9,602 nucleotides of DNA, from NCBI GenBank assembly GCA_028696755.1, contig JAQVGK010000093.1, forward strand, positions 1-9,602. The letters run 5' to 3'. The notes under the pieces are model-generated. The model was not told the origin of the DNA. It did not search any database and was given only the letters and a program-made list of their open reading frames with translations. Made by a program: the position numbers and the translations under genes. Of the stretch, positions 1 through 5,957 are shown one piece after another (position 1 is the first letter of the stretch; each line of letters opens with the position of its first letter). This DNA is from Bacteroidales bacterium. Lineage in GTDB: Bacteria; Bacteroidota; Bacteroidia; Bacteroidales; ML635J-15.

Positions 1-432
1 ATGTGGTTTTCGGCCGAAGATCGCTATCCTATTGCAACAACAATTATTCAAGATAAAAGATATTGTAACGGAAAAATCGAAAGCAGCTCCGAGACTTGGA
101 TAAATAACAAATATATGAGTTTTGAGAATGTAAAGCCTGAGTCTGAGAATGATTTCTTAAGCTCTGTTGCCGAGCTAAGTGTATTCCCAAATCCATTTAA
201 AGAAAATGCAGAAATATCTGTACTTTTAACCCAAGATGCCGACATGTCGATTTCAATTTATAATGCTGCTGGAGTTAAGGTGCAAGATGTTTGCACAAAT
301 AGTTTTTACAAAAAGGGAATGTATATTTTCGAACTTAACGAAGATGAAATTAGTCTGAAACCAGGTTTGTATTTTGTTAAGCTGGAAGCAAATGGTAAAA
401 CTATTAGCCGCAAGCTAATCCGCAATCAATAA
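1..432 (+). CDS. C-terminal part of a T9SS-secreted protein (type A sorting domain)
   Basis: This is the 3' end of a gene that almost certainly begins before the window; the ATG at base 1 is probably an internal methionine. Residues about 57-143 have the layout of the type IX secretion C-terminal sorting domain: a start like LSVFPNPF, a central SISIYNAAG strand, a GMYIFEL strand, LKPGLYFVKLEANGK, and a basic end with KLIRNQ. In this family the domain sends the protein across the outer membrane by the T9SS, after which it is cleaved and the cargo is anchored or released. The first ~50 residues are cargo I cannot assign. The stop codon overlaps the 3' end of the convergent SRPBCC gene by 7 bases. 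The sorting domain is confident; the cargo function is unknown. Confidence 0.85.
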   Translation: MWFSAEDRYPIATTIIQDKRYCNGKIESSSETWINNKYMSFENVKPESENDFLSSVAELSVFPNPFKENAEISVLLTQDADMSISIYNAAGVKVQDVCTNSFYKKGMYIFELNEDEISLKPGLYFVKLEANGKTISRKLIRNQ

Positions 433-830
433 GGAAGCATTTTCATATAATCTACAAGCTGATCCAGCCCTTGCTGTAATGGCTTTTTCACAGCTGCACG
501 CATCACAATATTTAAATCGGCCCGAACAACCAAACGAACTGCAGTTTCGTATGCCGCAAATGATTTTAGCTGAACCCAAAGTGTAAATTTGTATGGAGAG
601 CCATCGTCACCTATAATTTTTATCATTTTTGCAGCATCGCGTTCAATTATTTTAAGTGCCATTCGCTGACCTTTTACAATAAATGCGCAGGTGCTTTCGG
701 TTGCGTTCCAATCCTCAACATCAGGCGGAATGAGCTTGGAGATATTTCTGAAATCTGAGAAAAAATTAAAAATTCTTTCGTCGCTATTGTTGATTTTCCC
801 AGTTTTACTTATGACTTCTAGTTCTTTCAT
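426..830 (-). CDS. SRPBCC-fold protein encoded beside pyrE
   Basis: A 134-residue protein with the pattern of the small SRPBCC (START/Bet v1-like) proteins that sit next to pyrE in many Bacteroidota. Visible signatures are the N-terminal FFSDFRNISKLIPP segment, a DWNATESTCAFIVKG strand pair, PYKFTLWVQL, and a C-terminal helix ending in LDQLVDYMKMLPY. The fold usually makes a hydrophobic ligand pocket; the ligand and role of this subgroup are not known to me. There is no signal peptide or membrane segment, so it should be cytoplasmic. It starts 12 bases after the pyrE stop on the same strand, so the two genes are very likely one operon. Its stop (TGA) lies inside the last codons of the convergent T9SS gene. 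Confidence 0.8.
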   Translation of the reverse strand: MKELEVISKTGKINNSDERIFNFFSDFRNISKLIPPDVEDWNATESTCAFIVKGQRMALKIIERDAAKMIKIIGDDGSPYKFTLWVQLKSFAAYETAVRLVVRADLNIVMRAAVKKPLQQGLDQLVDYMKMLPY

Positions 831-842
831 GCAAGCAGAGTT

Positions 843-1475
843 TTACTTTTTCCAGTTACCTGGATCGAGTCTCCATTCTTTAAGCAAATTAAGATCGGCT
901 TCGGAAACATAACCTGTAGCAATTGCTTCTTCAATAAGAGCATCGTAATTACTTAGAGTTACAAGCTTAACATTTGCAGCAGCAAAACTATCAACAGCCT
1001 TTTGAAAATTGTATGAAAATATTGCAGCCATGCCAACAACCTCGCAATTTGCTTCACGAATAGCATTAACAGCGCTCAAGCTACTTCCACCTGTCGAAAT
1101 TAGGTCTTCGATAACCAAAACTTTTTGATTTGGATCGAGCTTTCCTTCGATTTGATTTCCCATACCGTGATCTTTTGGCTGCGAACGAACATAAACAAAT
1201 GGTTTATTCATTGCTTCGGCAACAAGCGCTCCTTGCGCAATTGCTCCAGTTGCAACTCCAGCAATAATGTCGAAATCGCCGAATTTTTCTTTAATTACTG
1301 TAACAAACGATTCCTTAATAAAAGTTCTTACTTCGGGGTAAGATAAGGTTTTTCTGTTGTCGCAGTAAATTGGCGAATACCAGCCCGATGCCCATGTAAA
1401 ATGATTTGCAGGCTCTAATTTAATTGCTTTAATTTGTAAAAGTTTAGCAGCGATTTGTTTTGCAATTTGATCCAT
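843..1475 (-). CDS. pyrE: orotate phosphoribosyltransferase
   Basis: A 210-residue cytoplasmic enzyme of de novo pyrimidine synthesis that joins orotate to PRPP to give orotidine 5'-phosphate and pyrophosphate. The PRPP-binding signature VLVIEDLISTGGSS is at residues 119-132 with the acidic pair E123/D124, and the flexible catalytic loop KDHGMGNQIEG at 101-111 has the expected K-x-H-G. The N-terminal FTWASGWYSPIYCDNR segment (26-41) matches the orotate side of the site. Length is normal for the family and no key residue is missing. The start is the ATG at 1475, only 6 bases from the start of the divergent NUDIX gene, so its promoter must lie inside that gene; a TATTTTTG element at 1552-1559 on the minus strand is a candidate. 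The SRPBCC gene follows 12 bases downstream. Confidence 0.95.
   Translation of the reverse strand: MDQIAKQIAAKLLQIKAIKLEPANHFTWASGWYSPIYCDNRKTLSYPEVRTFIKESFVTVIKEKFGDFDIIAGVATGAIAQGALVAEAMNKPFVYVRSQPKDHGMGNQIEGKLDPNQKVLVIEDLISTGGSSLSAVNAIREANCEVVGMAAIFSYNFQKAVDSFAAANVKLVTLSNYDALIEEAIATGYVSEADLNLLKEWRLDPGNWKK
1405..1436 (+). promoter_or_regulatory. putative promoter of the NUDIX gene inside pyrE
   Basis: TTTG at 1405-1408, a 20-base spacer and TTAATTTG at 1429-1436 match the Bacteroidota consensus (TTTG - 19 to 21 - TAnnTTTG) at all but one position. Transcription would start about 1443, giving a leader of about 40 bases before the ATG at 1482. It lies within the start of the opposing pyrE coding sequence, which is forced by the 6-base gap between the two starts. 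This is inferred from consensus only. Confidence 0.45.
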
Positions 1476-1481
1476 GTTGTT

Positions 1482-2084
1482 ATGTTTAAAATTTATTACA
1501 ATAATAAAATTATTCTTCTTTCCGAAAGCGAAACAACGGAAAAATCGTTTACAAAAATATACTTTTTAGACGAAGATAAAATTAAATTAGCACTTAATAT
1601 TTTTCTTAATTCTGACGACCTAATCGGACTTAACATTTATGGAAAAGTATTTACAGATGTGCCACCATTTTTAAAGAATCAGTTTATTTTTATCAGAGCT
1701 GCAGGAGGCATTGTTAAGGATTTCAAAGGCAGAATTCTTTACATAAACAGACTAGGCTATTACGATTTTCCCAAAGGTAAGGCCGAGTTGGGCGAAACAG
1801 ATGAAATTACTGCAATTCGCGAGGTTTCTGAAGAATGTGGAATTAAAATTGCCGATTTACAGATCGAAAAAAAGATTGGAAATGTTTACCACATTTATCC
1901 ATACAAAAAATCGTTTGCATTAAAGGAAACAGCATGGTTTTTAATGCGATTCAACGGCAATTATTCCTTAACACCTCAATCCGAAGAAGATATAACTGCT
2001 GTGGGTTGGCTTAATTATGATGAAATATCTGTTTTCGAAAAAGGGACCTATCCTTCTTTAAGGGGATTGTTGGGGATGATATGA
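1482..2084 (+). CDS. NUDIX hydrolase
   Basis: A 200-residue NUDIX-family pyrophosphohydrolase. The NUDIX box G-x5-E-x7-R-E-x2-E-E-x-G is complete at residues 99-121 (G99, E105, R113, E114, E117, E118, G120), supplying the magnesium-binding helix used to cleave nucleoside diphosphate-X substrates. The substrate cannot be read from sequence. An N-terminal region of about 70 residues precedes the NUDIX fold, as in the NUDIX proteins that neighbour pyrE in Bacteroidota. I chose the ATG at 1482 (protein begins MFKIYYNN) rather than the in-frame ATG at 1455, because the latter lies inside divergent pyrE and adds nine residues unlike the rest. It is followed by a hairpin and T-run at 2156-2184. Confidence 0.9.
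   Translation: MFKIYYNNKIILLSESETTEKSFTKIYFLDEDKIKLALNIFLNSDDLIGLNIYGKVFTDVPPFLKNQFIFIRAAGGIVKDFKGRILYINRLGYYDFPKGKAELGETDEITAIREVSEECGIKIADLQIEKKIGNVYHIYPYKKSFALKETAWFLMRFNGNYSLTPQSEEDITAVGWLNYDEISVFEKGTYPSLRGLLGMI
1552..1582 (-). promoter_or_regulatory. putative promoter of pyrE inside the NUDIX gene
   Basis: Read on the minus strand, TATTTTTG (1559-1552) is a perfect TAnnTTTG element, preceded after 19 bases by TTTT (a 3 of 4 match to TTTG). It would give a pyrE leader of roughly 70 bases, overlapping the first NUDIX codons. AT-richness makes chance matches possible. Confidence 0.3.
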
Positions 2085-2155
2085 AATGAAAACGGAATGT
2101 TTACTCGCGTGTGTTGCCCTGAATCGAAGTGAGTCCAGCATCGTTGTGTTGGATA

Positions 2156-2184
2156 TGAAAATTCTGATTTTCACTATTTTTTTT
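2156..2184 (+). terminator. probable intrinsic terminator of the NUDIX gene
   Basis: TGAAAAT (2156-2162) and ATTTTCA (2167-2173) form a perfect 7-bp stem with a 4-base loop, followed after three bases by eight Ts (2177-2184). The stem is AT-rich and so weak. Its place between the NUDIX stop and the tandem repeat array fits a terminator. The 70 bases between 2085 and 2155 show nothing else I can name. Confidence 0.5.
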
Positions 2185-2210
2185 CAAAAAGCAACTCGGC
2201 AAAATAAATT

Positions 2211-2400
2211 CGTGAGCAGACGAAATTATCAAAACAATAGGTGTTTATTTCGTGAGTAGACGAAATTATCGAAACAATAGGTGTTATTTTCGTGAGCAGA
2301 CGAAATTATTAAAATAATACGTGGAATTTTCGTGAGCATACGAATATTTTGCTTATATTTGTATTTTATTCGTGAGCTAAAGAAATTATTTGCAATATGG
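2211..2400. repeat. array of five 40-bp tandem units, each with a TTCGT/ACGAA palindrome
   Basis: Units begin at 2211, 2251, 2291, 2331 and 2371, exactly 40 bases apart; the fifth is cut short at the ATPase start codon. Each begins CGTGAGCAGACGAA or a close variant, and with the preceding TT forms a palindrome with arms TTCGT and ACGAA around a 6-base centre (GAGCAG, GAGTAG, GAGCAG, GAGCAT, GAGCTA). The fifth right arm is degraded to AAGAA. Units 1 and 2 agree at about 36 of 40 positions and unit 3 is also close, so the filler is conserved too. In unit 4 only the palindrome is kept and the filler is replaced by a promoter-like element. Spacing near four helical turns puts all palindromes on about one face of the DNA. 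It reads as a multi-site operator for the following gene. Confidence 0.85.
2329..2361 (+). promoter_or_regulatory. putative promoter of the AAA_14 ATPase, embedded in the repeat array
   Basis: TATATTTG at 2354-2361 is a perfect TAnnTTTG element. Twenty-one bases upstream lies TTCG (2329-2332), a 3 of 4 match to TTTG, which is itself the left arm of the fourth palindrome. Transcription would start about 2368, next to the fifth palindrome (2369 onward), leaving a leader of about 28 bases. Protein bound at units 4 and 5 would therefore cover both the -33 element and the start site. Confidence 0.5.
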
Positions 2401-3674
2401 ACAACAGATTAGAAATACTGGAAAAGTACAATTTCTGGAACAAAAACCAACCGAAAGAAGGCTTTTTGCGAGAAAGCTACACAGAAAAAATAATAAAATA
2501 TACCGGGAATAATCTTATTAAAGTTCTAACCGGGCAACGACGTACCGGAAAGAGCTACATTATGCGGCAACTTGCTTGGCAGCTTATTCGCAGCGGAGTA
2601 AACAAGAAAAACATTTGTTACATCAATCTCGAAATGCTCGACTTTGGCTTTATAAAGAATTATTCGGATCTTGATTTGCTTTTTAAGTTGTACAAGTCGT
2701 CGATAGAGCCAAAAGGACGAGTTTATTTATTTATTGACGAAGTGCAAAATGTTGATGGCTGGGAAAAACTGGTGAATTCCTACTCTCAGGACTACACCGA
2801 AGACATAGAGATATTTATAAGCGGGTCGAACTCAAAAATGCTTTCGGGCGAACTTGCCACTTTACTATCGGGCAGGTATATCAACTTTACAATATTTCCT
2901 TTTTCATTTGAAGAGTATTGTGGGATAACGAAATGTAAAAACGATAAGCAAGCGTATCTCGATTATCTTCAAACAGGAGGAATGCCCGAATTATTCCGTT
3001 TGAAGGATGATGAAGTTCGTAGAAATTACATTCGTGCATTAAAGGACACAGTTATGCTTCGCGATATAATTCAGCGCTATAGGGTGAGTGATCCAATATT
3101 GCTTGATGATGTTTTCTCTTACTTGGTAAACAATGCCTCGAGCATAATTTCGGTAAATAATATTACGAATTTCTTTAAAAGCAATTTGCGCAAAACAAGT
3201 TACGATACCATCTCTAACTATATCGGTTATTTCGAGGATGCATTTTTGGTTCATCGTGCCGAGAGATTTAATATAAAAGGAAAAGAAATACTTGGCGGAA
3301 ACAAAAAATATTACATTAACGACTTGTCTTTCAGCAACTTTTTGTACAAGGGTTTTGGATATGGTCTGGGATATAAACTTGAAAATTTGGTTTATCTAGA
3401 TTTACTACGAGCTGGTTACGATGTATATGTTGGAGAAATCAACAAAAAGGAAGTTGATTTTGTAGCTTTAAAATCTGATCAAAAAATCTACGTTCAATGC
3501 ACCTACATGCTTGTTGATGAAAGTACAATTGAAAGAGAGTACTCTTCACTTTTGTCGATAAAAGACAGCTATCCCAAATTTGTAGTTTCGCTCGACGACC
3601 TAAAGCTAAATTCGAACCAAGGAATAGAACACATTCAAGCCTGGAAATTTGCACAATTGTGTAAAAAGTTGTGA
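2397..3674 (+). CDS. AAA_14 / DUF4143 family ATPase
   Basis: A 425-residue cytoplasmic P-loop ATPase of the AAA_14 plus DUF4143 type, common in accessory regions of Bacteroidota. Walker A is GQRRTGKS (46-53); Walker B is VYLFIDE (109-115); FISGSNS (140-146) is in the sensor-1 place and LLSGRY (157-161) is typical of the family. The C-terminal DUF4143 half has a PD-(D/E)XK-like layout: E329 in the KLENLVYLDLLRAGY helix, D354 in KEVDFV, then IYVQC (364-368), where family members often have Q in place of the usual lysine. Cellular role is not established for this family; association with mobile and defence islands is frequent. The start is the ATG directly at the end of the tandem array. No truncation is seen. 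rhuM-like follows 89 bases downstream. Confidence 0.9.
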   Translation: MDNRLEILEKYNFWNKNQPKEGFLRESYTEKIIKYTGNNLIKVLTGQRRTGKSYIMRQLAWQLIRSGVNKKNICYINLEMLDFGFIKNYSDLDLLFKLYKSSIEPKGRVYLFIDEVQNVDGWEKLVNSYSQDYTEDIEIFISGSNSKMLSGELATLLSGRYINFTIFPFSFEEYCGITKCKNDKQAYLDYLQTGGMPELFRLKDDEVRRNYIRALKDTVMLRDIIQRYRVSDPILLDDVFSYLVNNASSIISVNNITNFFKSNLRKTSYDTISNYIGYFEDAFLVHRAERFNIKGKEILGGNKKYYINDLSFSNFLYKGFGYGLGYKLENLVYLDLLRAGYDVYVGEINKKEVDFVALKSDQKIYVQCTYMLVDESTIEREYSSLLSIKDSYPKFVVSLDDLKLNSNQGIEHIQAWKFAQLCKKL

Positions 3675-3705
3675 TGCGGCTGCGTTAAAATATGCATAAT
3701 TTTAT

Positions 3706-3713
3706 TAGTTTTG
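3706..3713 (+). promoter_or_regulatory. putative -7 element of the rhuM-like gene
   Basis: TAGTTTTG is a perfect TAnnTTTG match 50 bases before the rhuM-like ATG; no convincing TTTG lies 19-21 bases upstream. It adjoins a small AT-rich inverted repeat (TAAAAT 3686-3691, ATTTTA 3699-3704), which may be a weak terminator of the ATPase gene or an operator. Confidence 0.3.
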
Positions 3714-3763
3714 TAAGACAATACTCTTCATGAAAAACATAGACTCTTTTTTTATAATAAATT

Positions 3764-4810
3764 ATGGCAAGAAAGAAATCAAACATAGTGCCTAACAATA
3801 GTTTTAGCGAGATTTTACTTTACACAGCACCGAGTGGTAAAGTTAAAGTTGAAATATTTTTACATAATGAAAATGTGTGGTTGTCGCAGGCAAAAATTGC
3901 AGAGCTTTTTGGCGTTGAACGATCTGTTGTTACCAAACATTTAAAAAACATATTTGACACAGCAGAATTACAAGAAAGTTCAGTATGTGCAAAAATTGCA
4001 CATACTGCCTCTGATGGTAAAACATATCAAACGCAATTTTATAACCTCGATGCTATAATTTCGGTGGGATATCGAGTGAATTCAACTCAGGCAACTCATT
4101 TTCGCATTTGGGCAACCGAACGACTAAAAGAGTACATTATTAAGGGTTTTACAATGGACGATGAACGTTTGAAAAACCCTGAAAATATTTTTGGTAAAGA
4201 TTATTTTGACGAACAATTGGCTCGCATACGCGATATTCGAAGCAGTGAGCGTCGTTTTTACCAAAAAATAACCGATATCTACGCTCAATGCAGCGCCGAC
4301 TATGATGTGAATAGCGAAACAACCAGAAACTTTTTTGCAACTGTTCAAAATAAATTACATTGGGCTATTACCACACAAACTGCTGCTGAAATTATTTTTA
4401 ATCGTGCCGACAGCAGTAAACAAAATATGGGTTTGAGCACTTGGAAAAACGCTCCCAATGGTGCTATTAGAAAAACCGACGTGTCAATTGCAAAAAACTA
4501 CTTGAACGAAACCGAACTCGACAACCTGAACAGGATTGTATCAATGTACCTCGACTATGCCGAAATGCAAGCAAATAATCGTAAGATAATGTATATGAAA
4601 GATTGGATTGCTCGTTTAGATGCATTCTTACAATTTAACGAAAAAGAAATTCTAACACATACAGGAACTGTAACTGCCGAAATCGCCAAAAACTTTGCCG
4701 AAACCGAATTCGACAAATTTCATGCAATCCAAGCCAAAAACTACGAATCGGATTTTGATAAGCTGTTGGGACAAGTGAAAGAGGCAGAAAAAGGTTATAA
4801 TATGGATTGA
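3764..4810 (+). CDS. rhuM: RhuM-family protein
   Basis: A 348-residue member of the Virulence_RhuM family (COG3943), named after a gene of Salmonella pathogenicity island 3. A helix-turn-helix-like segment VWLSQAKIAELFGVERSVVTKHL spans about residues 38-60, followed by the hallmark core FYNLDAIISVGYRVNSTQATHFRIWATERLKEYIIKGF (about 92-129), and a helical C-terminal half. The family is found in many bacterial accessory islands, often near restriction-modification or toxin genes; its biochemical function is unsettled and DNA binding is an inference from the N-terminal motif. Length is normal. An unusual perfect inverted repeat lies at 3981-4007 within codons 73-82. The gene follows the ATPase on the same strand and ends just before a structured repeat shared with position 7255. 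Confidence 0.88.
   Translation: MARKKSNIVPNNSFSEILLYTAPSGKVKVEIFLHNENVWLSQAKIAELFGVERSVVTKHLKNIFDTAELQESSVCAKIAHTASDGKTYQTQFYNLDAIISVGYRVNSTQATHFRIWATERLKEYIIKGFTMDDERLKNPENIFGKDYFDEQLARIRDIRSSERRFYQKITDIYAQCSADYDVNSETTRNFFATVQNKLHWAITTQTAAEIIFNRADSSKQNMGLSTWKNAPNGAIRKTDVSIAKNYLNETELDNLNRIVSMYLDYAEMQANNRKIMYMKDWIARLDAFLQFNEKEILTHTGTVTAEIAKNFAETEFDKFHAIQAKNYESDFDKLLGQVKEAEKGYNMD
3981..4007. repeat. 12-bp perfect inverted repeat inside rhuM
   Basis: CAGTATGTGCAA (3981-3992) and TTGCACATACTG (3996-4007) are perfect reverse complements separated by AAA. It lies in the coding sequence for SVCAKIAHTA, just before the conserved YNLDAI core. It could be a protein-binding site, an mRNA hairpin that pauses translation, or a chance outcome of the protein sequence. 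Confidence 0.75.
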
Positions 4811-4901
4811 AGGATTGGGCTAGAAATTCTGCGGCAGCGGCTGGAAAAATAACTCAGTCGGATTTGGAATCGAATGAGCTGGGGGAAGTAAGTGGTTCCA
4901 G

Positions 4902-4998
4902 CACTCGGATTGCAACCGAAAACGCCCAAAGGTGTTGAGCTCAGCGGAGCTAACCGAAGTCCGTAGGACGAGCTCAACGAAGTTAAATCCGAGCGAGC
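4902..4998. repeat. structured intergenic repeat, copy 1 (with 33-nt insertion)
   Basis: Bases 4902-4953 match 7255-7306 at 50 of 52 positions. After a 33-base segment absent from the other copy (4954-4986), similarity resumes with ATCCGAGCGAGC. Outer arms CTCGGATT (4904-4911) and AATCCGAG (4986-4993) pair, enclosing hairpins AACGCC-CAAA-GGTGTT (4921-4936) and AGCTC-AGCG-GAGCT. The insertion holds its own hairpin GTCC-GTA-GGAC and adds a longer pairing GTTGAGCTC (4934-4942) with GAGCTCAAC (4970-4978). It is comparatively GC-rich against its surroundings, noncoding, and sits between the convergent rhuM-like and PIN genes. No T-run follows the stems, so it is not an ordinary intrinsic terminator. 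Confidence 0.85.
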
Positions 4999-5020
4999 GC
5001 AGCTAAATTAACTTTGTTGA
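4974..5020. repeat. 13-bp imperfect inverted repeat between rhuM and the PIN gene
   Basis: TCAACGAAGTTAA (4974-4986) pairs with TTAACTTTGTTGA (5008-5020) over 13 positions; the single non-Watson-Crick pair is G-T, tolerated in RNA. The loop contains the AAATCCGAGCGAGC module. A smaller hairpin, AAGCC (5027-5031) with GGCTT (5042-5046), lies just past the PIN stop codon and may help end the minus-strand transcript. Confidence 0.6.
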
Positions 5021-5052
5021 AAGCTAAAGCCGTTCGAGCGAGGCTTAATAAT

Positions 5053-5595
5053 TTACTTTATATTGGCTGTAACAATGTTAACTGCAGGATTATCGAAAAA
5101 ATCAGCATCATCAGTAACTATTGTCCAATTATTCATTTTTGAAAGCGCCAAATAATAAGAATCGTTGAAATCACTACTTTCGAGAAGATTTAAAACATGT
5201 TCAATGTTTATCTTATGAAAGTCATCAGAGCCACGTGTTGTAATCTTAAGAATTTGAGGCAGAATTTCCTTAATTTCTTTTACAGTTTCGTAATATTGCT
5301 CCGATTTAACAAAATCTCTTTTATAATCAGTTTTAGCAATGTTTTCAGGTTTTTTCTTCCAGTTTTTGAATTCTATTTTCAACCAAGCATTGCAAAACTC
5401 TGATACAACCAATGCATTAATCCAGATTGTAGCTCTTACTGTCTGAACTTTTTTTAGGAATACCGAATATTGGCGTTGTTTCAATTTATTTGAATTCTGC
5501 ATTGGGTGAAATAAATATAACCACACATTATTGTCGAAAAGTAAATTTTCGTCTGAAACAGGATTATAGGTATTGATGTTATTAACCTTACTCAT
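5053..5595 (-). CDS. PIN-domain protein, probable RNase effector
   Basis: A 180-residue protein (from the chosen start) with the four-acid PIN layout. Counting from the upstream alternative ATG at 5610, the acids are D26 in LLFDNNVWLYLF, E71 in VVSEFCNAW, D150 in DFNDSYYLAL, and D167/D168 in TIVTDDADFF. PIN domains use these to hold metal ions and cut RNA, most often as toxins. No PIN antitoxin of the usual VapB type is adjacent; instead the gene is last in an operon behind two STAS-like/ATPase genes. I prefer the ATG at 5595 (MSKVNN), which overlaps the upstream stop by 8 bases as ATGAGTAA; 5610 would add MMFWV. The overlap implies translational coupling. The PIN call is strong; the RNA target is unknown. 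Confidence 0.8.
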   Translation of the reverse strand: MSKVNNINTYNPVSDENLLFDNNVWLYLFHPMQNSNKLKQRQYSVFLKKVQTVRATIWINALVVSEFCNAWLKIEFKNWKKKPENIAKTDYKRDFVKSEQYYETVKEIKEILPQILKITTRGSDDFHKINIEHVLNLLESSDFNDSYYLALSKMNNWTIVTDDADFFDNPAVNIVTANIK

Positions 5596-5944
5596 CACCC
5601 AAAACATCATTTATGGACTTATCAAACTCCTCGGGATTATCGAAATATTCTTTTGCCCGTTTGATTACTTTATTAAATAGGTGATTATTCTCAGAACTAA
5701 CATTTTTCACGTCTAAATGCTTTCGTAACTCTTCGCTTGAATATTTGCTGTAAAGCTGGCCTATACATGCGTTTAGAAATGCAGTAATTATCAGATTGAT
5801 ATTCTGAAAATCTAGAACAACTGTTAAACCGGCAGAAATTGCTCCATCAATTTTTTTAAAAATATTATCGCCGTCATCCACGCTGATGGCAGAGTCGGAG
5901 CCTACTTCATCAAAAATGCGAATAATAATTTCGTTGGTTTTCAT
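5588..5944 (-). CDS. small STAS-like domain protein (DUF4325-like)
   Basis: A 118-residue protein resembling the STAS-like DUF4325 family. The core TVVLDFQNINLIITAFLNACIGQLY (41-65) matches the strand-loop-helix of such proteins, which usually reads LDF-x4-IsSsF-x3-igkLY; T54 is at the place where STAS antagonists carry the regulated Ser/Thr, although phosphorylation here is only a guess. The C-terminal region is helical and acidic. DUF4325-like proteins are often encoded beside a GHKL ATPase, as here: the ATPase gene ends 13 bases upstream, and the PIN gene overlaps this stop by 8 bases. The likely role is a small regulatory partner that binds the ATPase or the PIN protein. Confidence 0.75.
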   Translation of the reverse strand: MKTNEIIIRIFDEVGSDSAISVDDGDNIFKKIDGAISAGLTVVLDFQNINLIITAFLNACIGQLYSKYSSEELRKHLDVKNVSSENNHLFNKVIKRAKEYFDNPEEFDKSINDVLGDE

Positions 5945-5957
5945 TTTGCAAAGATAA

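Noticed and set aside
2211..2400. CRISPR-like array
   Set aside because: The period is regular, but the sequence between the palindromes is itself conserved in units 1-3 rather than unique, there are only five degrading units, and no cas gene is present.
3730..3795. 21-codon leader ORF overlapping the rhuM start
   Set aside because: An ATG with a short open frame is expected by chance in AT-rich DNA; no coding signature and no attenuator structure is visible.
4801..4938. Coding-like frame after rhuM (reads WARNSAAAAGKITQSDLESN)
   Set aside because: It has no start codon, is in a different frame from rhuM, runs into the repeat and stops there; no family is recognised. A frameshifted rhuM tail cannot be excluded but RhuM already has normal length.
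4934..4978. Integron attC site (GTTGAGC and GCTCAAC fit GTTRRRY and RYYYAAC)
   Set aside because: The two motifs are in the reverse order of a real attC site, the inner boxes are absent, copy 2 lacks the second motif, and no integrase is visible.
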